Below are positions 27,831 to 37,389 of a stretch of DNA of 64,000 nucleotides, piece after piece. Each line of letters starts with the position of its first letter. Positions within the stretch are counted from its first letter, which is position 1. The stretch lies in assembly GCA_944380855.1 (NCBI GenBank), contig CALWIW010000001.1, positions 1 through 64,000 of the forward strand, in the 5' to 3' direction. The notes beneath the pieces are model-generated. The model was given only the letters and a program-made list of their open reading frames with translations. It was not told the DNA's origin and made no database searches. The position numbers were made by a program, and so were the translations under genes. The stretch is from an uncultured Clostridia bacterium (GTDB taxonomy: Bacteria > Bacillota > Clostridia > Oscillospirales > Acutalibacteraceae).

Positions 27831-29795
27831 TCATGCCTTTGAGAGCATAATCTGAACGAGAGTAGCGTCAATAATGTTAATCTCTCCGTCCTCATTTACA
27901 TCAGCTAAATCCTCTCTGAAGTTTTCCTCAGGAATTTTTACAATGTACTTTTGAATAGCTGTTGCATCAAGAATAGTTATAAAACCGTCTCCGTTTGCAT
28001 CGCCCAAAAGTTTTCCGCCGCTTTCATAGTCTTCGATAGACATAAATTTAATATGAGGATATTTCTGTGTATATTTCTCGGTATTGGTTCAGGGAACACC
28101 AACCATTGTTATACCTTCGATTTTTTCCTTTTGAGTTATATCCATAAATCCAATGGCGGCAAGCCATGAAGATGCTCCTGAATTATCAATAAACGGATTC
28201 TCACTTCTGATAATAATTGTTTTGAGATTTTCACATCCAATGAAACATCCGTCTGAAATTGTTCTGCAGCTTTTCGGAAGGTCTATAATTTCCAATCCTG
28301 TGCAATCTCTAAAAGCATATCTATTTATTGTTTTTACTGAATTTCCGACTGTAACGCTCTTCAAGGAATCAAGTCCTCTGAAAGCATTATCTCTGATAAA
28401 TATTACGGTATCAGGAATTACAACGCTTTCAACCTTTACGCCTTTATCGTATGCATCCTTGAATGTGTATTCTTCAATAGCTACTACATCGTATCCCTCA
28501 AGCTTATCAGGAATAACAACATTTACATCATTGCCGAGATACTTTGTAATTCTTGCTTCGTTGTCATCCGGATATACAGTGTATTCCCACATAAGCTCAG
28601 GTCTTGTTTCATAATCCTCAATAGTCATAAATGCGATATGAGAATAACTATTTGCAAAGCTTTCAGCTTTGGAACCAATTTCTCCTACAATTGTAATGCC
28701 TTCTATCGGTTTCTTTTTGAGTGTATCCATAAATCCAAATGCTACAGTTGATGACGAGGTTGTACCATTTTTATCGTTGGCTATATATGCATTACCTCTG
28801 ATTATTATTGTTTTCAGAGCTTCACAGCCGATAAAAGCGTTGTTTCCGATTTCATCCACAGTTGCGGGAATGTCTATTATTTCCAATGAAGTACAATCAA
28901 GAAACGCAGTTGCTCTGATATCGGTAAGATTCTGACTAAGCTTAACAGTTTTAAGGGAAGCAATACCCCTGAATGCACTTTGATTTATAATCACTACTGT
29001 ATCGGGAATTTCAACACTTTCAATCATTACTCCGCTGTCGTATGCGTCGGCAAATACAGATCTTATAGAGCCCAAAGCAGTGGTAACTCCGATAGAAGTA
29101 ACTGTTCTGCCGTCTATGGTTTCAGGAATTACAACATTAGTATCAGTTCCGTTGTACTTTATAATTCTCGCAGAATCATCGCCTTCAGGCTCATATTCCC
29201 ATACAGGAATCTCTGCCTGATACTCGTTTCCGAAAACTCTAAACTCGGCAGCACAGATAAGGTCATTGGTTTCTGTTGGGTTTTTGGTAGCTCCCTTTAC
29301 AGTAATTTTTAACATTCTCCATTTTTGTGGATTTTCAATATTCAAAGAATGGCTTTCCATTCCCTCACCTGATGTACCGTAGGTCCATCCGTTCACAGTG
29401 GTAATTAAAGTCCACTTTGCAGTCGCTCTGTCGGTATCTAATGTTCCGTAAAGCTCAAAATCAGTAATCTTACCGTTTTTATCTGCCCTCTGTTTCGGAA
29501 CATATTCAAACTTATCAACAACATATTCCTTACCCAAGTCAAGATAATAGCTGTTTTTTGTATCTGTGGCAAATACAACCTCATTACTGCTAAACTTTGT
29601 GTGCCAAAACGTGTCCGTATTTCCGTCAACAGCATGACCCATTAGCCTTTGCTGCGGCACTTCCTCGCTTTCGGCATAGCCTGTAACACCTGTTATTTGA
29701 GGAGATTCACCTTCAGCAGACACAGATGTCATAGACACCGCAAAAATACTGCTCAGCATTGATAAAGCCATTATAACAGATAAAAGTTTTTTCAT
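27831..29795 (-). pseudogene. Secreted discoidin / leucine-rich repeat / dockerin protein, cut by one in-frame TGA
   Basis: The frame runs from the ATG at 29795 with a signal peptide (about 1-27), an F5/8-type discoidin-like domain (about 33-190), and two modules of BspA-type leucine-rich repeats (IPDTVxxIxxxAF patterns). It stops at TGA 28091-28089 after 568 residues. The same frame then stays open to 27831 and ends in a type I dockerin with two calcium-binding repeats (GDANGDG ... and ADVNEDG ...). The segment after the TGA matches an internal repeat of the upstream part (YPHIKFMSIEDYE versus YSHIAFMTIEDYE), so the two pieces were one protein of about 655 residues. GGA to TGA is the simplest change. 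Alternatives are sequencing error or readthrough. Confidence 0.85.
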
Positions 29796-29891
29796 AATTT
29801 ACACCAACTCCTTTTATTTCATGTTTTATCTGCACTAAGTTGTATATATTTTACTTTATTTTTTACAATAAATCAATATTTTTATTAAATT

Positions 29892-32800
29892 TTATTCAAT
29901 AGCTTTAAGGGACTCTACCATATCTATTTTCTTTAGTGTAAAATGAACCACTATTGTCACTATTACGGCGAACAAAGCGGTAATAAGTGCAGATACAACG
30001 TAACACCACCATGCCATATCGGAAATAAACATTACAACATCAACTTCCGCCACTGTTACAACAAATTTTTCAAGGAAAATTCCCCCAATCAGTCCCGCTA
30101 TTATTCCCAGCAAAACAGCCACATTATTTTCACGGTAAATATAAGCTGAAACCTCTCTGTCGTAAAATCCAAGAACCTTTATGGTGGCAAGCTCCCTTTT
30201 TCTCTCATTTACGTTAATGTTCATAAGGTTATACATTACAATAAACGCCAGCAGTCCTGCCGATACTATCAGCACAAGAACTATGCTTTTCAGGCTTCCA
30301 ATTGTGTCGATAAATCTTCCCATAATATCAGAGGAATAAGCAACTCCTAAAATGTCTTCGTTATCCAAAAGCTTGCGTGACAAATCCTCCGTTTTTACTC
30401 CTTCGGGAATATTTGCATAAAACATATTATATTCCGGATTATCATTATAAAGCTTACCGTAATACTCAGGTGTCATATAAATATAGTTCATGGCATAGTT
30501 TTCCGTAACACCGGAAACCTTTATCTCTGTAGAGCTTCCTTTGGAATTTTGAATTGTCATTGTATCTCCTGACTTCACACCAAGAACCTTTGAAAGCTTT
30601 TCATTAATAATCGCACCGTCATTGCTAAGCTCTAAAGGAGTTTTTTTGTCCATGGTTCTAAGCGTCACAAAATTCTCAATATGAGAATAATCCTTTGGAA
30701 CAACCAAGGAAACAGAAATCATTCCGTCCGGCTTTTTTACATCAACGGTTTTACTCATCAACGCCATAGACTCTATAATGTTTTCGTCATTGTCTATATA
30801 TTCCTGAAGCTGTTCAATATCGCTGTCTTCACTTACTGCAATTGTAATGTCATAAACAAATATCTCCTCAAACTGGCGGTCTACAATAGACGTTATAGCG
30901 TAATTAAGCCCAAAGCCTGTTAAAATCAAAGCACAGCAGCCTGCAACACCTATTGTGGTCATAATGGTTCTGCTCTTATATCTGAATATATTTCTTGCAG
31001 TAACCTTTCGTGAAAAAGAAAGCTTTTTCCAAATAAAGCCGATTCTCTCGAGAAAAATCTTTTTACCCTGTTTAGGAGATTTAGGACGCATAAGCTGAGC
31101 CGGAACAGTTTTCAGCTCTCTTCTGCACACAAAATATGCAGAAAGTCCGGTACAAAGGATACCCACCAAAGTACACCAGCCCGCATAGTCCCACCTGAAA
31201 GGCATCATAGGGTCAGGCATACTGTACATTATCTTGTAGGCATTTATAATTACCGACGGGAATAGCTTAAAGCCAATACATAGTCCTATAATACTTCCTA
31301 CAATACTTGCACCTATGGCATAAAGTAGATATTTTGATACTATTGACCTGTTGTCATAGCCCAAGGCTTTCAAAGTTCCCATTTGTGTCCTCTGTTCCTC
31401 TACCATTCGTGCCATTGTAGTTGAGCAAACAAGAGCGGCAACAAGGACAAAGAAGAACGGGAACACAGCCGCTATTGCGTCAACCTTTTCTGCGTCTTCT
31501 TTATAAGTGGAATATCCCTGATTATCGTTTCTGTCAAAAATGTACCATTCCGGAGTTTCCAACTCACGTAATTCCTTTTCAGCGTCGGCAATCTTATCTC
31601 TGCCCTCCTGCAGTTCCTCTTCTGCATCAATTTCAGCCTGACGATATTCCTCTAAACCGTCCTGATATTCCTGCAAACCGCTTTCATATTCGTCAACGCC
31701 TGATTCATATTCCGATTCGCCGGAATAAAGCTTATTCAGAGCCTCTTGAAGCTCCGCTTTTCCCTCTGCTTCTTTTTGATTCAAAAGACTTTCGTTACTG
31801 TAAATTTCACTGTAACCCTCATCAATCTGACGTTTTGCTTCGTCAAGCATATTTTTTGTATTTTCAAGCTCCTGACGTCCTTCGTCAAGCTGTCTGTAAC
31901 CCTCTTCTATTCCTGCCTTTAGCAGTGCTACAGCTTCCTCTCCCTCTATAACCTGTGCTTCTTTCTCATCAATCTGCTTTTGTCCCTCTGAGGTTACCAT
32001 TCCGAGGATTGCACTGTACTGTTGTTTCTCTTCAGTTGTCTGTGCAGTAGCATAAGAAATAAAAAAGCTTTTTATACTTATGGGAACACCGGGCATCATT
32101 TCAGAAATAAACGCGTCTATCTGCTCCATAACGGATATTTCTTCAGCCGGTATTTCTTCTTCCGTAACAGAGATTTCTGCGTATTTTTCTATTATTGAAT
32201 TATAATTGTTTAACAGACTTTTAAATGATTCAAGCTCTTCCCTGCCTAAAACAACAACAGGTTCAAGCTCTGCAAGCTGAGCTTCATAGCCTGCAATTTC
32301 CTCCAAAGCTTCAGCTTCTTTTTCCTGAAATTCAGACAACCCTTGGTTATAAAGTTCAAGTCCTTCATTATATTCCTTTTCAGCTTCCGAAAGCTTGGCT
32401 TTTGCATCGGCAATTTGCTGTCTTCCCTTTGCAATTTCATTGTTCAGGGTTTCAACGCCGCTGTAATATTCGCTCCAGCCATCGTCAAGCTCTTTTCTTG
32501 CGTCATCAATTTGAGTCTTTGCATCTTCAAGCTGAATACGTGCGTCTTCAAGCTCCTGCCAGCCCTCCTCAAGCTTTTGAGCGGCTTCCTCTTCTCCGTC
32601 CGCAAGCTCCTGCTTAGCATCATCAAGTTCTTCCTGTGCTTCAGCTACAATTGAATTGTATCTGCCGTAGGAAAGTTCCTTATTTTCTTCAAGCAGCGTA
32701 GTATTTTCTTTAATAATATCCGTATATTCCTGCTCAAACGGGTCTAATCCCTCTGTCTGAGAAAGTGTAAAATACACATCGGTATATACATCATAAGCAA

Positions 32801-33434
32801 AATCCTCTTCTGGTATAAGTATATAGGAATCCAGCTCGCCATCGCCTATTGTGGTATTACCATATTGAAAACCAACATAATTAGGAGTGTTTATTGTACC
32901 TACAATCTCAAATTCGGTAACCTTTAGTTCTTCCGAAATGTCACCTTTTTCAAGATAAAGCTGTATCTTGCTTCCTATGGCAAGCTCACCATTTGCAAGC
33001 TTGCTTTCTACCACCGCACATTCTCCTGATTTTTCAGGTAGTCTGCCGTCAACCAACATAGGTCTGTTTATATTATCCTCTGTATCGGGATTTAAAACAT
33101 TATAGGATATGGCCTTAAGCTCCATATTATTGTCGTCGTTTTTTACCATCACATCGGCGGAATATCCGCCCTTGATACCGCGGACATCAACGGTGTTCTT
33201 TATAGCTTTAATATCAGCGTCGTCTAATCCATAGTTGGACATGATGTGAAAATCAGCTAAATTATATTCGTCATAATATGCCGCCGCTGTCATCTTCATA
33301 TCTGGACAGCTTGACTTTACGCCGGCAAAGAAACCGCTTCCAATGGCAACTATCGCCATAATAGCAAGAAATCGGCTTTTGGAACGGTAAATCTCACGGA
33401 ATAAATCCTTCATCAAAGCCTTTTTCATCTGCAT
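29892..33434 (-). CDS. ABC transporter permease (FtsX type) with very long coiled coil
   Basis: About 1180 residues. A first membrane helix near 22-40 is followed by a MacB-like external domain, then a roughly 400-residue acidic coiled coil (about 250-640, runs of ELxxAKxxIDDAxxEL type), a three-helix FtsX block (about 650-770), a second external domain and a final FtsX block at the C-terminus ending MVESLKAIE. I start at the ATG at 33434 with GGAC five bases upstream; the longer frame overlaps the ATPase gene. The partner ATPase is directly upstream. The large external coiled coil suggests a mechanotransmitting or envelope-spanning role; substrate unknown. Confidence 0.88.
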   Translation of the reverse strand: MQMKKALMKDLFREIYRSKSRFLAIMAIVAIGSGFFAGVKSSCPDMKMTAAAYYDEYNLADFHIMSNYGLDDADIKAIKNTVDVRGIKGGYSADVMVKNDDNNMELKAISYNVLNPDTEDNINRPMLVDGRLPEKSGECAVVESKLANGELAIGSKIQLYLEKGDISEELKVTEFEIVGTINTPNYVGFQYGNTTIGDGELDSYILIPEEDFAYDVYTDVYFTLSQTEGLDPFEQEYTDIIKENTTLLEENKELSYGRYNSIVAEAQEELDDAKQELADGEEEAAQKLEEGWQELEDARIQLEDAKTQIDDARKELDDGWSEYYSGVETLNNEIAKGRQQIADAKAKLSEAEKEYNEGLELYNQGLSEFQEKEAEALEEIAGYEAQLAELEPVVVLGREELESFKSLLNNYNSIIEKYAEISVTEEEIPAEEISVMEQIDAFISEMMPGVPISIKSFFISYATAQTTEEKQQYSAILGMVTSEGQKQIDEKEAQVIEGEEAVALLKAGIEEGYRQLDEGRQELENTKNMLDEAKRQIDEGYSEIYSNESLLNQKEAEGKAELQEALNKLYSGESEYESGVDEYESGLQEYQDGLEEYRQAEIDAEEELQEGRDKIADAEKELRELETPEWYIFDRNDNQGYSTYKEDAEKVDAIAAVFPFFFVLVAALVCSTTMARMVEEQRTQMGTLKALGYDNRSIVSKYLLYAIGASIVGSIIGLCIGFKLFPSVIINAYKIMYSMPDPMMPFRWDYAGWCTLVGILCTGLSAYFVCRRELKTVPAQLMRPKSPKQGKKIFLERIGFIWKKLSFSRKVTARNIFRYKSRTIMTTIGVAGCCALILTGFGLNYAITSIVDRQFEEIFVYDITIAVSEDSDIEQLQEYIDNDENIIESMALMSKTVDVKKPDGMISVSLVVPKDYSHIENFVTLRTMDKKTPLELSNDGAIINEKLSKVLGVKSGDTMTIQNSKGSSTEIKVSGVTENYAMNYIYMTPEYYGKLYNDNPEYNMFYANIPEGVKTEDLSRKLLDNEDILGVAYSSDIMGRFIDTIGSLKSIVLVLIVSAGLLAFIVMYNLMNINVNERKRELATIKVLGFYDREVSAYIYRENNVAVLLGIIAGLIGGIFLEKFVVTVAEVDVVMFISDMAWWCYVVSALITALFAVIVTIVVHFTLKKIDMVESLKAIE

Positions 33435-33456
33435 CACGTCCTTTTTCTGCAAAATA

Positions 33457-34161
33457 CTACCATTCAATATTTTCAACCGGCATAGGATTCGGGTTAAGGG
33501 TTATACTCTCCACCTTACTGTTTTTCATTTTTATAATCCTGTCTGCCATAGGCGTTATAGCCTGATTATGTGTTATAAGAATCACCGTCATATTATTGTT
33601 TCTGCAAGTATCATGAAGAAGCTTTAAAATATTTTTACCGGTATTATAGTCCAAAGCACCTGTAGGCTCGTCGCAAAGCAAAAGTTTAGGCTTTTTAGCC
33701 AAGGCTCTGGCTATTGAAACTCTCTGCTGTTCGCCTCCGGAAAGCTGTGACGGGAAATTATTTATTCTGTCCTCAAGTCCGACCTCCTTTAAAACCTCCA
33801 CAGGGTCATAGGCATCTTTTGTTATTTGGGTTGCAAGTTCGATATTTTCCTTCGCCGTAAGATTTTGTACAAGGTTATAAAACTGAAAAACAAAGCCTAT
33901 ATCATACCTTCTGTACTCTATAAGCTCTTTTGGACTTAGCTTTGCCACATCTTTGCCATCAACAATAACTTCTCCCTCGTCGCAGCTGTCCATACCGCCC
34001 AAAATATTGAGTATTGTAGTCTTTCCCGCTCCGCTGCTTCCCACAACCACTGCAAATTCCCCTTTTTCTATGTTAAAGGAAACACCGTTTGAGGCGGTTA
34101 TAATAACTTCACCCATTTTGTACCTTTTATAAACATTTTTAAGTTCCACAAAACTGGACAT
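33457..34161 (-). CDS. ABC transporter ATP-binding protein
   Basis: A 234-residue ATPase with Walker [11 protein letters not shown]-loop VFQFYNL, signature [15 protein letters not shown], Walker [13 protein letters not shown] and H-loop ITHN. It is of the LolD/MacB type and is followed by its FtsX-type permease. ATG preceded by AGGAGG. Confidence 0.92.
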   Translation of the reverse strand: MSSFVELKNVYKRYKMGEVIITASNGVSFNIEKGEFAVVVGSSGAGKTTILNILGGMDSCDEGEVIVDGKDVAKLSPKELIEYRRYDIGFVFQFYNLVQNLTAKENIELATQITKDAYDPVEVLKEVGLEDRINNFPSQLSGGEQQRVSIARALAKKPKLLLCDEPTGALDYNTGKNILKLLHDTCRNNNMTVILITHNQAITPMADRIIKMKNSKVESITLNPNPMPVENIEW

Positions 34162-34178
34162 AGGCGTCCTCCTGTTCT

Positions 34179-34934
34179 TTATAAATCTATTGTTAATTCA
34201 ACAGGACAATGGTCAGAACCCATAACCTGAGTATAAATCTTAGCGTCTGTGAGCTTATCCTTTAAAATATCGGAAACGCAGAAATAATCAATTCTCCAGC
34301 CTGCATTTTTGGCTCTCGCACTGAATCTGTATGACCACCAGGAATAAACTCCCTCTAAATCCGGGTAAAAATATCTGAATGTGTCAACAAATCCACTGTC
34401 CAAAAGCCTTGAAAATTTTTCTCTTTCTTCGTCTGTAAAGCCGGCATTTTTTCTGTTTGTTTTAGGATTTTTCAAGTCAATCTCCTTGTGTGCAACATTC
34501 AGGTCGCCGCAAAAAATTACAGGCTTGTTTTGCTCCAGCTTTTTAAGATAATCAAGAAATGCGTCTTCCCACTCCATACGGTAAGGAAGCCTTAAAAGCT
34601 CGTTTTGAGAGTTAGGCGTATACACCGTCACAATGTAAAACTTCGGATATTCAAGGGTTATCACTCTTCCCTCGGTGTCATGCTCGGGGATATCTATGCC
34701 GTAATGCTGGGACAATGGTTTTTCTTTTGTAAATATAGCTGTTCCCGAATATCCCTTTTTTTCCGCATAGTTCCAAAACTGATAATAACCTTCGGTAGGC
34801 AGTTCAATCTGACCTGCCTGAAGCTTTGTTTCCTGTATGCAGAAAATATCGGCGTCTGCTTCTTTAAAAAAATCCACAAACCCTTTTCCTACACATGCTC
34901 TTAAACCGTTTACATTCCATGATATTAATTTCAT
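34179..34934 (-). CDS. Exodeoxyribonuclease III (AP endonuclease)
   Basis: About 251 residues starting [13 protein letters not shown], with FCIQETKL (catalytic Glu), the Asp-Asn pair in FCGDLNVAH, and C-terminal RIDYF and [11 protein letters not shown] motifs, all diagnostic of ExoIII/ExoA. It repairs abasic sites. I start at the ATG at 34934, which gives the normal family length; a 15-residue upstream extension overlaps the next gene. Confidence 0.95.
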   Translation of the reverse strand: MKLISWNVNGLRACVGKGFVDFFKEADADIFCIQETKLQAGQIELPTEGYYQFWNYAEKKGYSGTAIFTKEKPLSQHYGIDIPEHDTEGRVITLEYPKFYIVTVYTPNSQNELLRLPYRMEWEDAFLDYLKKLEQNKPVIFCGDLNVAHKEIDLKNPKTNRKNAGFTDEEREKFSRLLDSGFVDTFRYFYPDLEGVYSWWSYRFSARAKNAGWRIDYFCVSDILKDKLTDAKIYTQVMGSDHCPVELTIDL

Positions 34935-34954
34935 ACTCTTTATTGTTCGGCAGA

Positions 34955-35314
34955 TTATTTTGCCAAACATTCCTCCCATATTATTTCTTTAAATCCTAAA
35001 AGTATTTTATCTTCTGCAATAAAAATAGGTCTTTTAACCAGCATTCCGTCAGAAGCCAAAAGATCGTACATCTCCTCTTGTGACATTTGAGGCAATTTTT
35101 CCTTTAAATTTAGGGATTTATAAACCTGACCGCTGGTGTTAAAAAACTTTTTCAACGGCAAATACGATTTTGTATGCCACTGCATTATCTCTTCCTTAGA
35201 GGGATTTTCTGTTTTTATATCTCTTTTTACAAAGCTTATTTTCTTTTCAGTAAGCCATTTTTCGGCTTTCTTACAGGTACTGCATCCTGAGTAACACAAA
35301 AATAAATTTTCCAA
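34955..35314 (-). CDS. ArsC/Spx family protein
   Basis: A 119-residue thioredoxin-fold protein with a redox CSTC motif at residues 11-14 and the family LVKRPIF segment with the cis-proline. It resembles the Spx/MgsR and YffB branches rather than true arsenate reductase; no ars genes are near. It may be a regulator that contacts RNA polymerase under thiol stress or a small reductase. Start is TTG at 35314 with GGGG 8 bases upstream. Confidence 0.82.
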   Translation of the reverse strand: MENLFLCYSGCSTCKKAEKWLTEKKISFVKRDIKTENPSKEEIMQWHTKSYLPLKKFFNTSGQVYKSLNLKEKLPQMSQEEMYDLLASDGMLVKRPIFIAEDKILLGFKEIIWEECLAK

Positions 35315-35449
35315 TACATTCGCCCCGTTTCTACAAAAAAATTGTTATATTTTAACATTCTTTAATATAATTATATCAGCTTTTTTTGTTGTATTCAATA
35401 GACAATTCCCTCGGATATGTCGTATATCTCCCGTCTTTTTATAAATAAG

Positions 35450-35484
35450 CAAAAGAAAAGACAAAGAATTGCTTCTCTGTCTTT
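35450..35484 (-). terminator. Terminator of the acetyltransferase gene
   Basis: AAAGACA-AGAA arms (35473-35484 with 35457-35468, one mismatch, loop of 4) followed on the minus strand by TTTTCTTTT. Confidence 0.65.
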
Positions 35485-35506
35485 CATAAGGTGTTATAAA
35501 CAATTA

Positions 35507-36118
35507 TTACTCCATGGTTTTATAGTATTGGTCACGCAGATTTTCCCAGTACTCCTTATCCTCTTTAGTTATAGGGCGGATTACCCTGCATGGATTTCCA
35601 GCCGCAATAACATTTTCCGGAATATCCTTTGTTACAACCGACCCCGAGCCTATTACAGTATTATTTCCCACCGTAACTCCCGGGTTTATAACGGTATCTC
35701 CGCCAATCCACACATTATCGCCGATAGTAATAGGTTTTCCTATGGAAAAACCACAGCTTCTGATTTCTGGGTCTACCGGGTGTCCTGCTGTGTACAAGCT
35801 GACTCTCGGTCCTATTAAAACATTGTTTCCTATTGTTACCTTGCACACATCAAGTATTATGCAATTATAGTTGCAGAAAAACTTGTTTCCTATAAAAATA
35901 TTGTACCCGTAATCACAGGAAAAAGGCGGCTTTATGCTGAATCTGTCGCCGGTTCCACCAAAAAGCTCTTTTATAATTTTGTTTCGTGCAGGTCTGTCGT
36001 CTTCAGCAGTCACATTATACTCCAATAAAAGCTTTTTTGCCCTGATATAATCGTTTCTTAAATCTTCGTCGAAAGCACTGTAAAGTTCTCCGGCAAGCAT
36101 TCTTTCCTTTTCAGTCAT
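35507..36118 (-). CDS. maa: Sugar O-acetyltransferase (maltose acetyltransferase-like)
   Basis: A 203-residue left-handed beta-helix acyltransferase with hexapeptide repeats (IGNNVLIGPRVSLYTAGH, TIGDNVWIGGDTVI) and the catalytic His in TAGHPVD. The N-terminal EKERMLAGELY is typical of the Maa/LacA/NodL group, which transfers acetyl from acetyl-CoA to sugars. Good ribosome site (GGAGGG). Confidence 0.9.
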   Translation of the reverse strand: MTEKERMLAGELYSAFDEDLRNDYIRAKKLLLEYNVTAEDDRPARNKIIKELFGGTGDRFSIKPPFSCDYGYNIFIGNKFFCNYNCIILDVCKVTIGNNVLIGPRVSLYTAGHPVDPEIRSCGFSIGKPITIGDNVWIGGDTVINPGVTVGNNTVIGSGSVVTKDIPENVIAAGNPCRVIRPITKEDKEYWENLRDQYYKTME

Positions 36119-36148
36119 TATTTTTACCCTCCGTCAAATTGAGTAATT

Positions 36149-37360
36149 TTATCTTTTCAGCCGCATTAATGAACCGGCAGGTACAGGTTTATCAGTAATC
36201 ATTTCAAGCTGTTCCATAGCGTGATTAGCCGACTCCACAATTTCTCCTTTGAGATTTACAAGCTTTTCCACCTTAACCTCAAAGGAAAAACCGTCAGGAG
36301 GCAAAATATCAAGAGTGTCTCCTGTAAAGAATCGGTTTCTCTGGGTTATCTGAGAAATATTATTTTCGGAACTGTTGCATACTCCCACAAAATCATATTT
36401 TCTTATATAACCGCCGTTGCTTGTTACCTGTCCCGGTTCGTCCCCAAAGTAAAATCCCGTGCTGTACTCCCTGTGACTGATTTTTTCCAATTCTTCCTTA
36501 ATCCATGGCTGAAGCTTGTAATTCTCACCCATTGAAATAAAATCGTCAACCGCATGGCGGTATGCGTTTGTAGTTACAGCGGTATAATAAGCAGATTTGG
36601 CTCTGCCTTCGATTTTAAGACTTGATACGCCTGCCTTTACAAGCTCCGGTATATGCTCAATCATGCACATATCCCTTGAATTATACAGATATGTACCTCC
36701 GTCCTCCTGTTCAACAGGGAAAAACTGTCCTTCTCTGTTTTCCTCATAAAGATGATATTTCCATCTGCACGGCTGGGCACAGTCCCCGCGGTTTGCATCT
36801 CTTCCGGTAAGATAAGCAGAAATTAAACATCTTCCCGAAAAAGATACACACATTGCACCGTGAACAAAACATTCTATTTCCAAATCGTTCGGTATTTTTG
36901 CCCTTATTTCGGCTATTTCATCTAAGGGCAGTTCTCTTGCCAAAACCACTCTCGAAGCTCCCATATCATAAAAAGCTCTCGCCGTTTCGTAATTTACTAT
37001 TCCCGCCTGGGTTGAAATATGACAGTGAACTTTCGGTGCATATTTAGCAGCCATATTAAGAACACCAATATCTGCGATTATAAAAGCGTCAACACCAATA
37101 TTTCCGCAATGAGTCAAAAATTTGGGAAGCTTTTCAATCTCACTGTTTCTGGGAAGAGTATTGCAAGTAACATATATTTTTTTATTTTTTTCATGGGCAA
37201 GCTTTACCGCCTGCTCCAATTCACTTTCAGTAAAGTTTTTGGAAGCTGTTCTCATTCCAAACATATTTCCTGCAAGAAAAACCGCATCCGCTCCGAATTT
37301 CAGAGCGGATTCAAGGCATTCCATATCCCCTGCAGGCGAAAGTACCTCGGGTTTAATCAT
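36149..37360 (-). CDS. Peptidase U32 family protein (prephenate/RNA hydroxylation type)
   Basis: A 403-residue protein with the U32 signature ECFVHGAMCVSFSGRCLIS, the cysteine-rich RGDCAQPCRW, and N-terminal LSPAGDMECLESALKFGADAV cut short here in quotation. Despite the name, characterised relatives (TrhP, RlhA) take part in hydroxylation of tRNA or rRNA using prephenate. It follows mltG on the minus strand by about 30 bases. Confidence 0.9.
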   Translation of the reverse strand: MIKPEVLSPAGDMECLESALKFGADAVFLAGNMFGMRTASKNFTESELEQAVKLAHEKNKKIYVTCNTLPRNSEIEKLPKFLTHCGNIGVDAFIIADIGVLNMAAKYAPKVHCHISTQAGIVNYETARAFYDMGASRVVLARELPLDEIAEIRAKIPNDLEIECFVHGAMCVSFSGRCLISAYLTGRDANRGDCAQPCRWKYHLYEENREGQFFPVEQEDGGTYLYNSRDMCMIEHIPELVKAGVSSLKIEGRAKSAYYTAVTTNAYRHAVDDFISMGENYKLQPWIKEELEKISHREYSTGFYFGDEPGQVTSNGGYIRKYDFVGVCNSSENNISQITQRNRFFTGDTLDILPPDGFSFEVKVEKLVNLKGEIVESANHAMEQLEMITDKPVPAGSLMRLKR

Positions 37361-37389
37361 AGTAATATCTATACCTTTCTGTTATAGAG

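Noticed and set aside
28089..28091. Idea that TGA is read as a sense codon in this organism
   Set aside because: Many clear genes in the window end in TGA at the expected place (for example hicA and the ABC genes), so the code is standard.
31500..32650. Plus-strand Leu/Gln-rich frames inside the permease coiled coil
   Set aside because: They are antisense images of the repetitive coiled-coil codons of the permease gene.
35417..35818. Plus-strand frame of 133 codons
   Set aside because: It runs antisense to the acetyltransferase gene, has no start site and shows no family resemblance.
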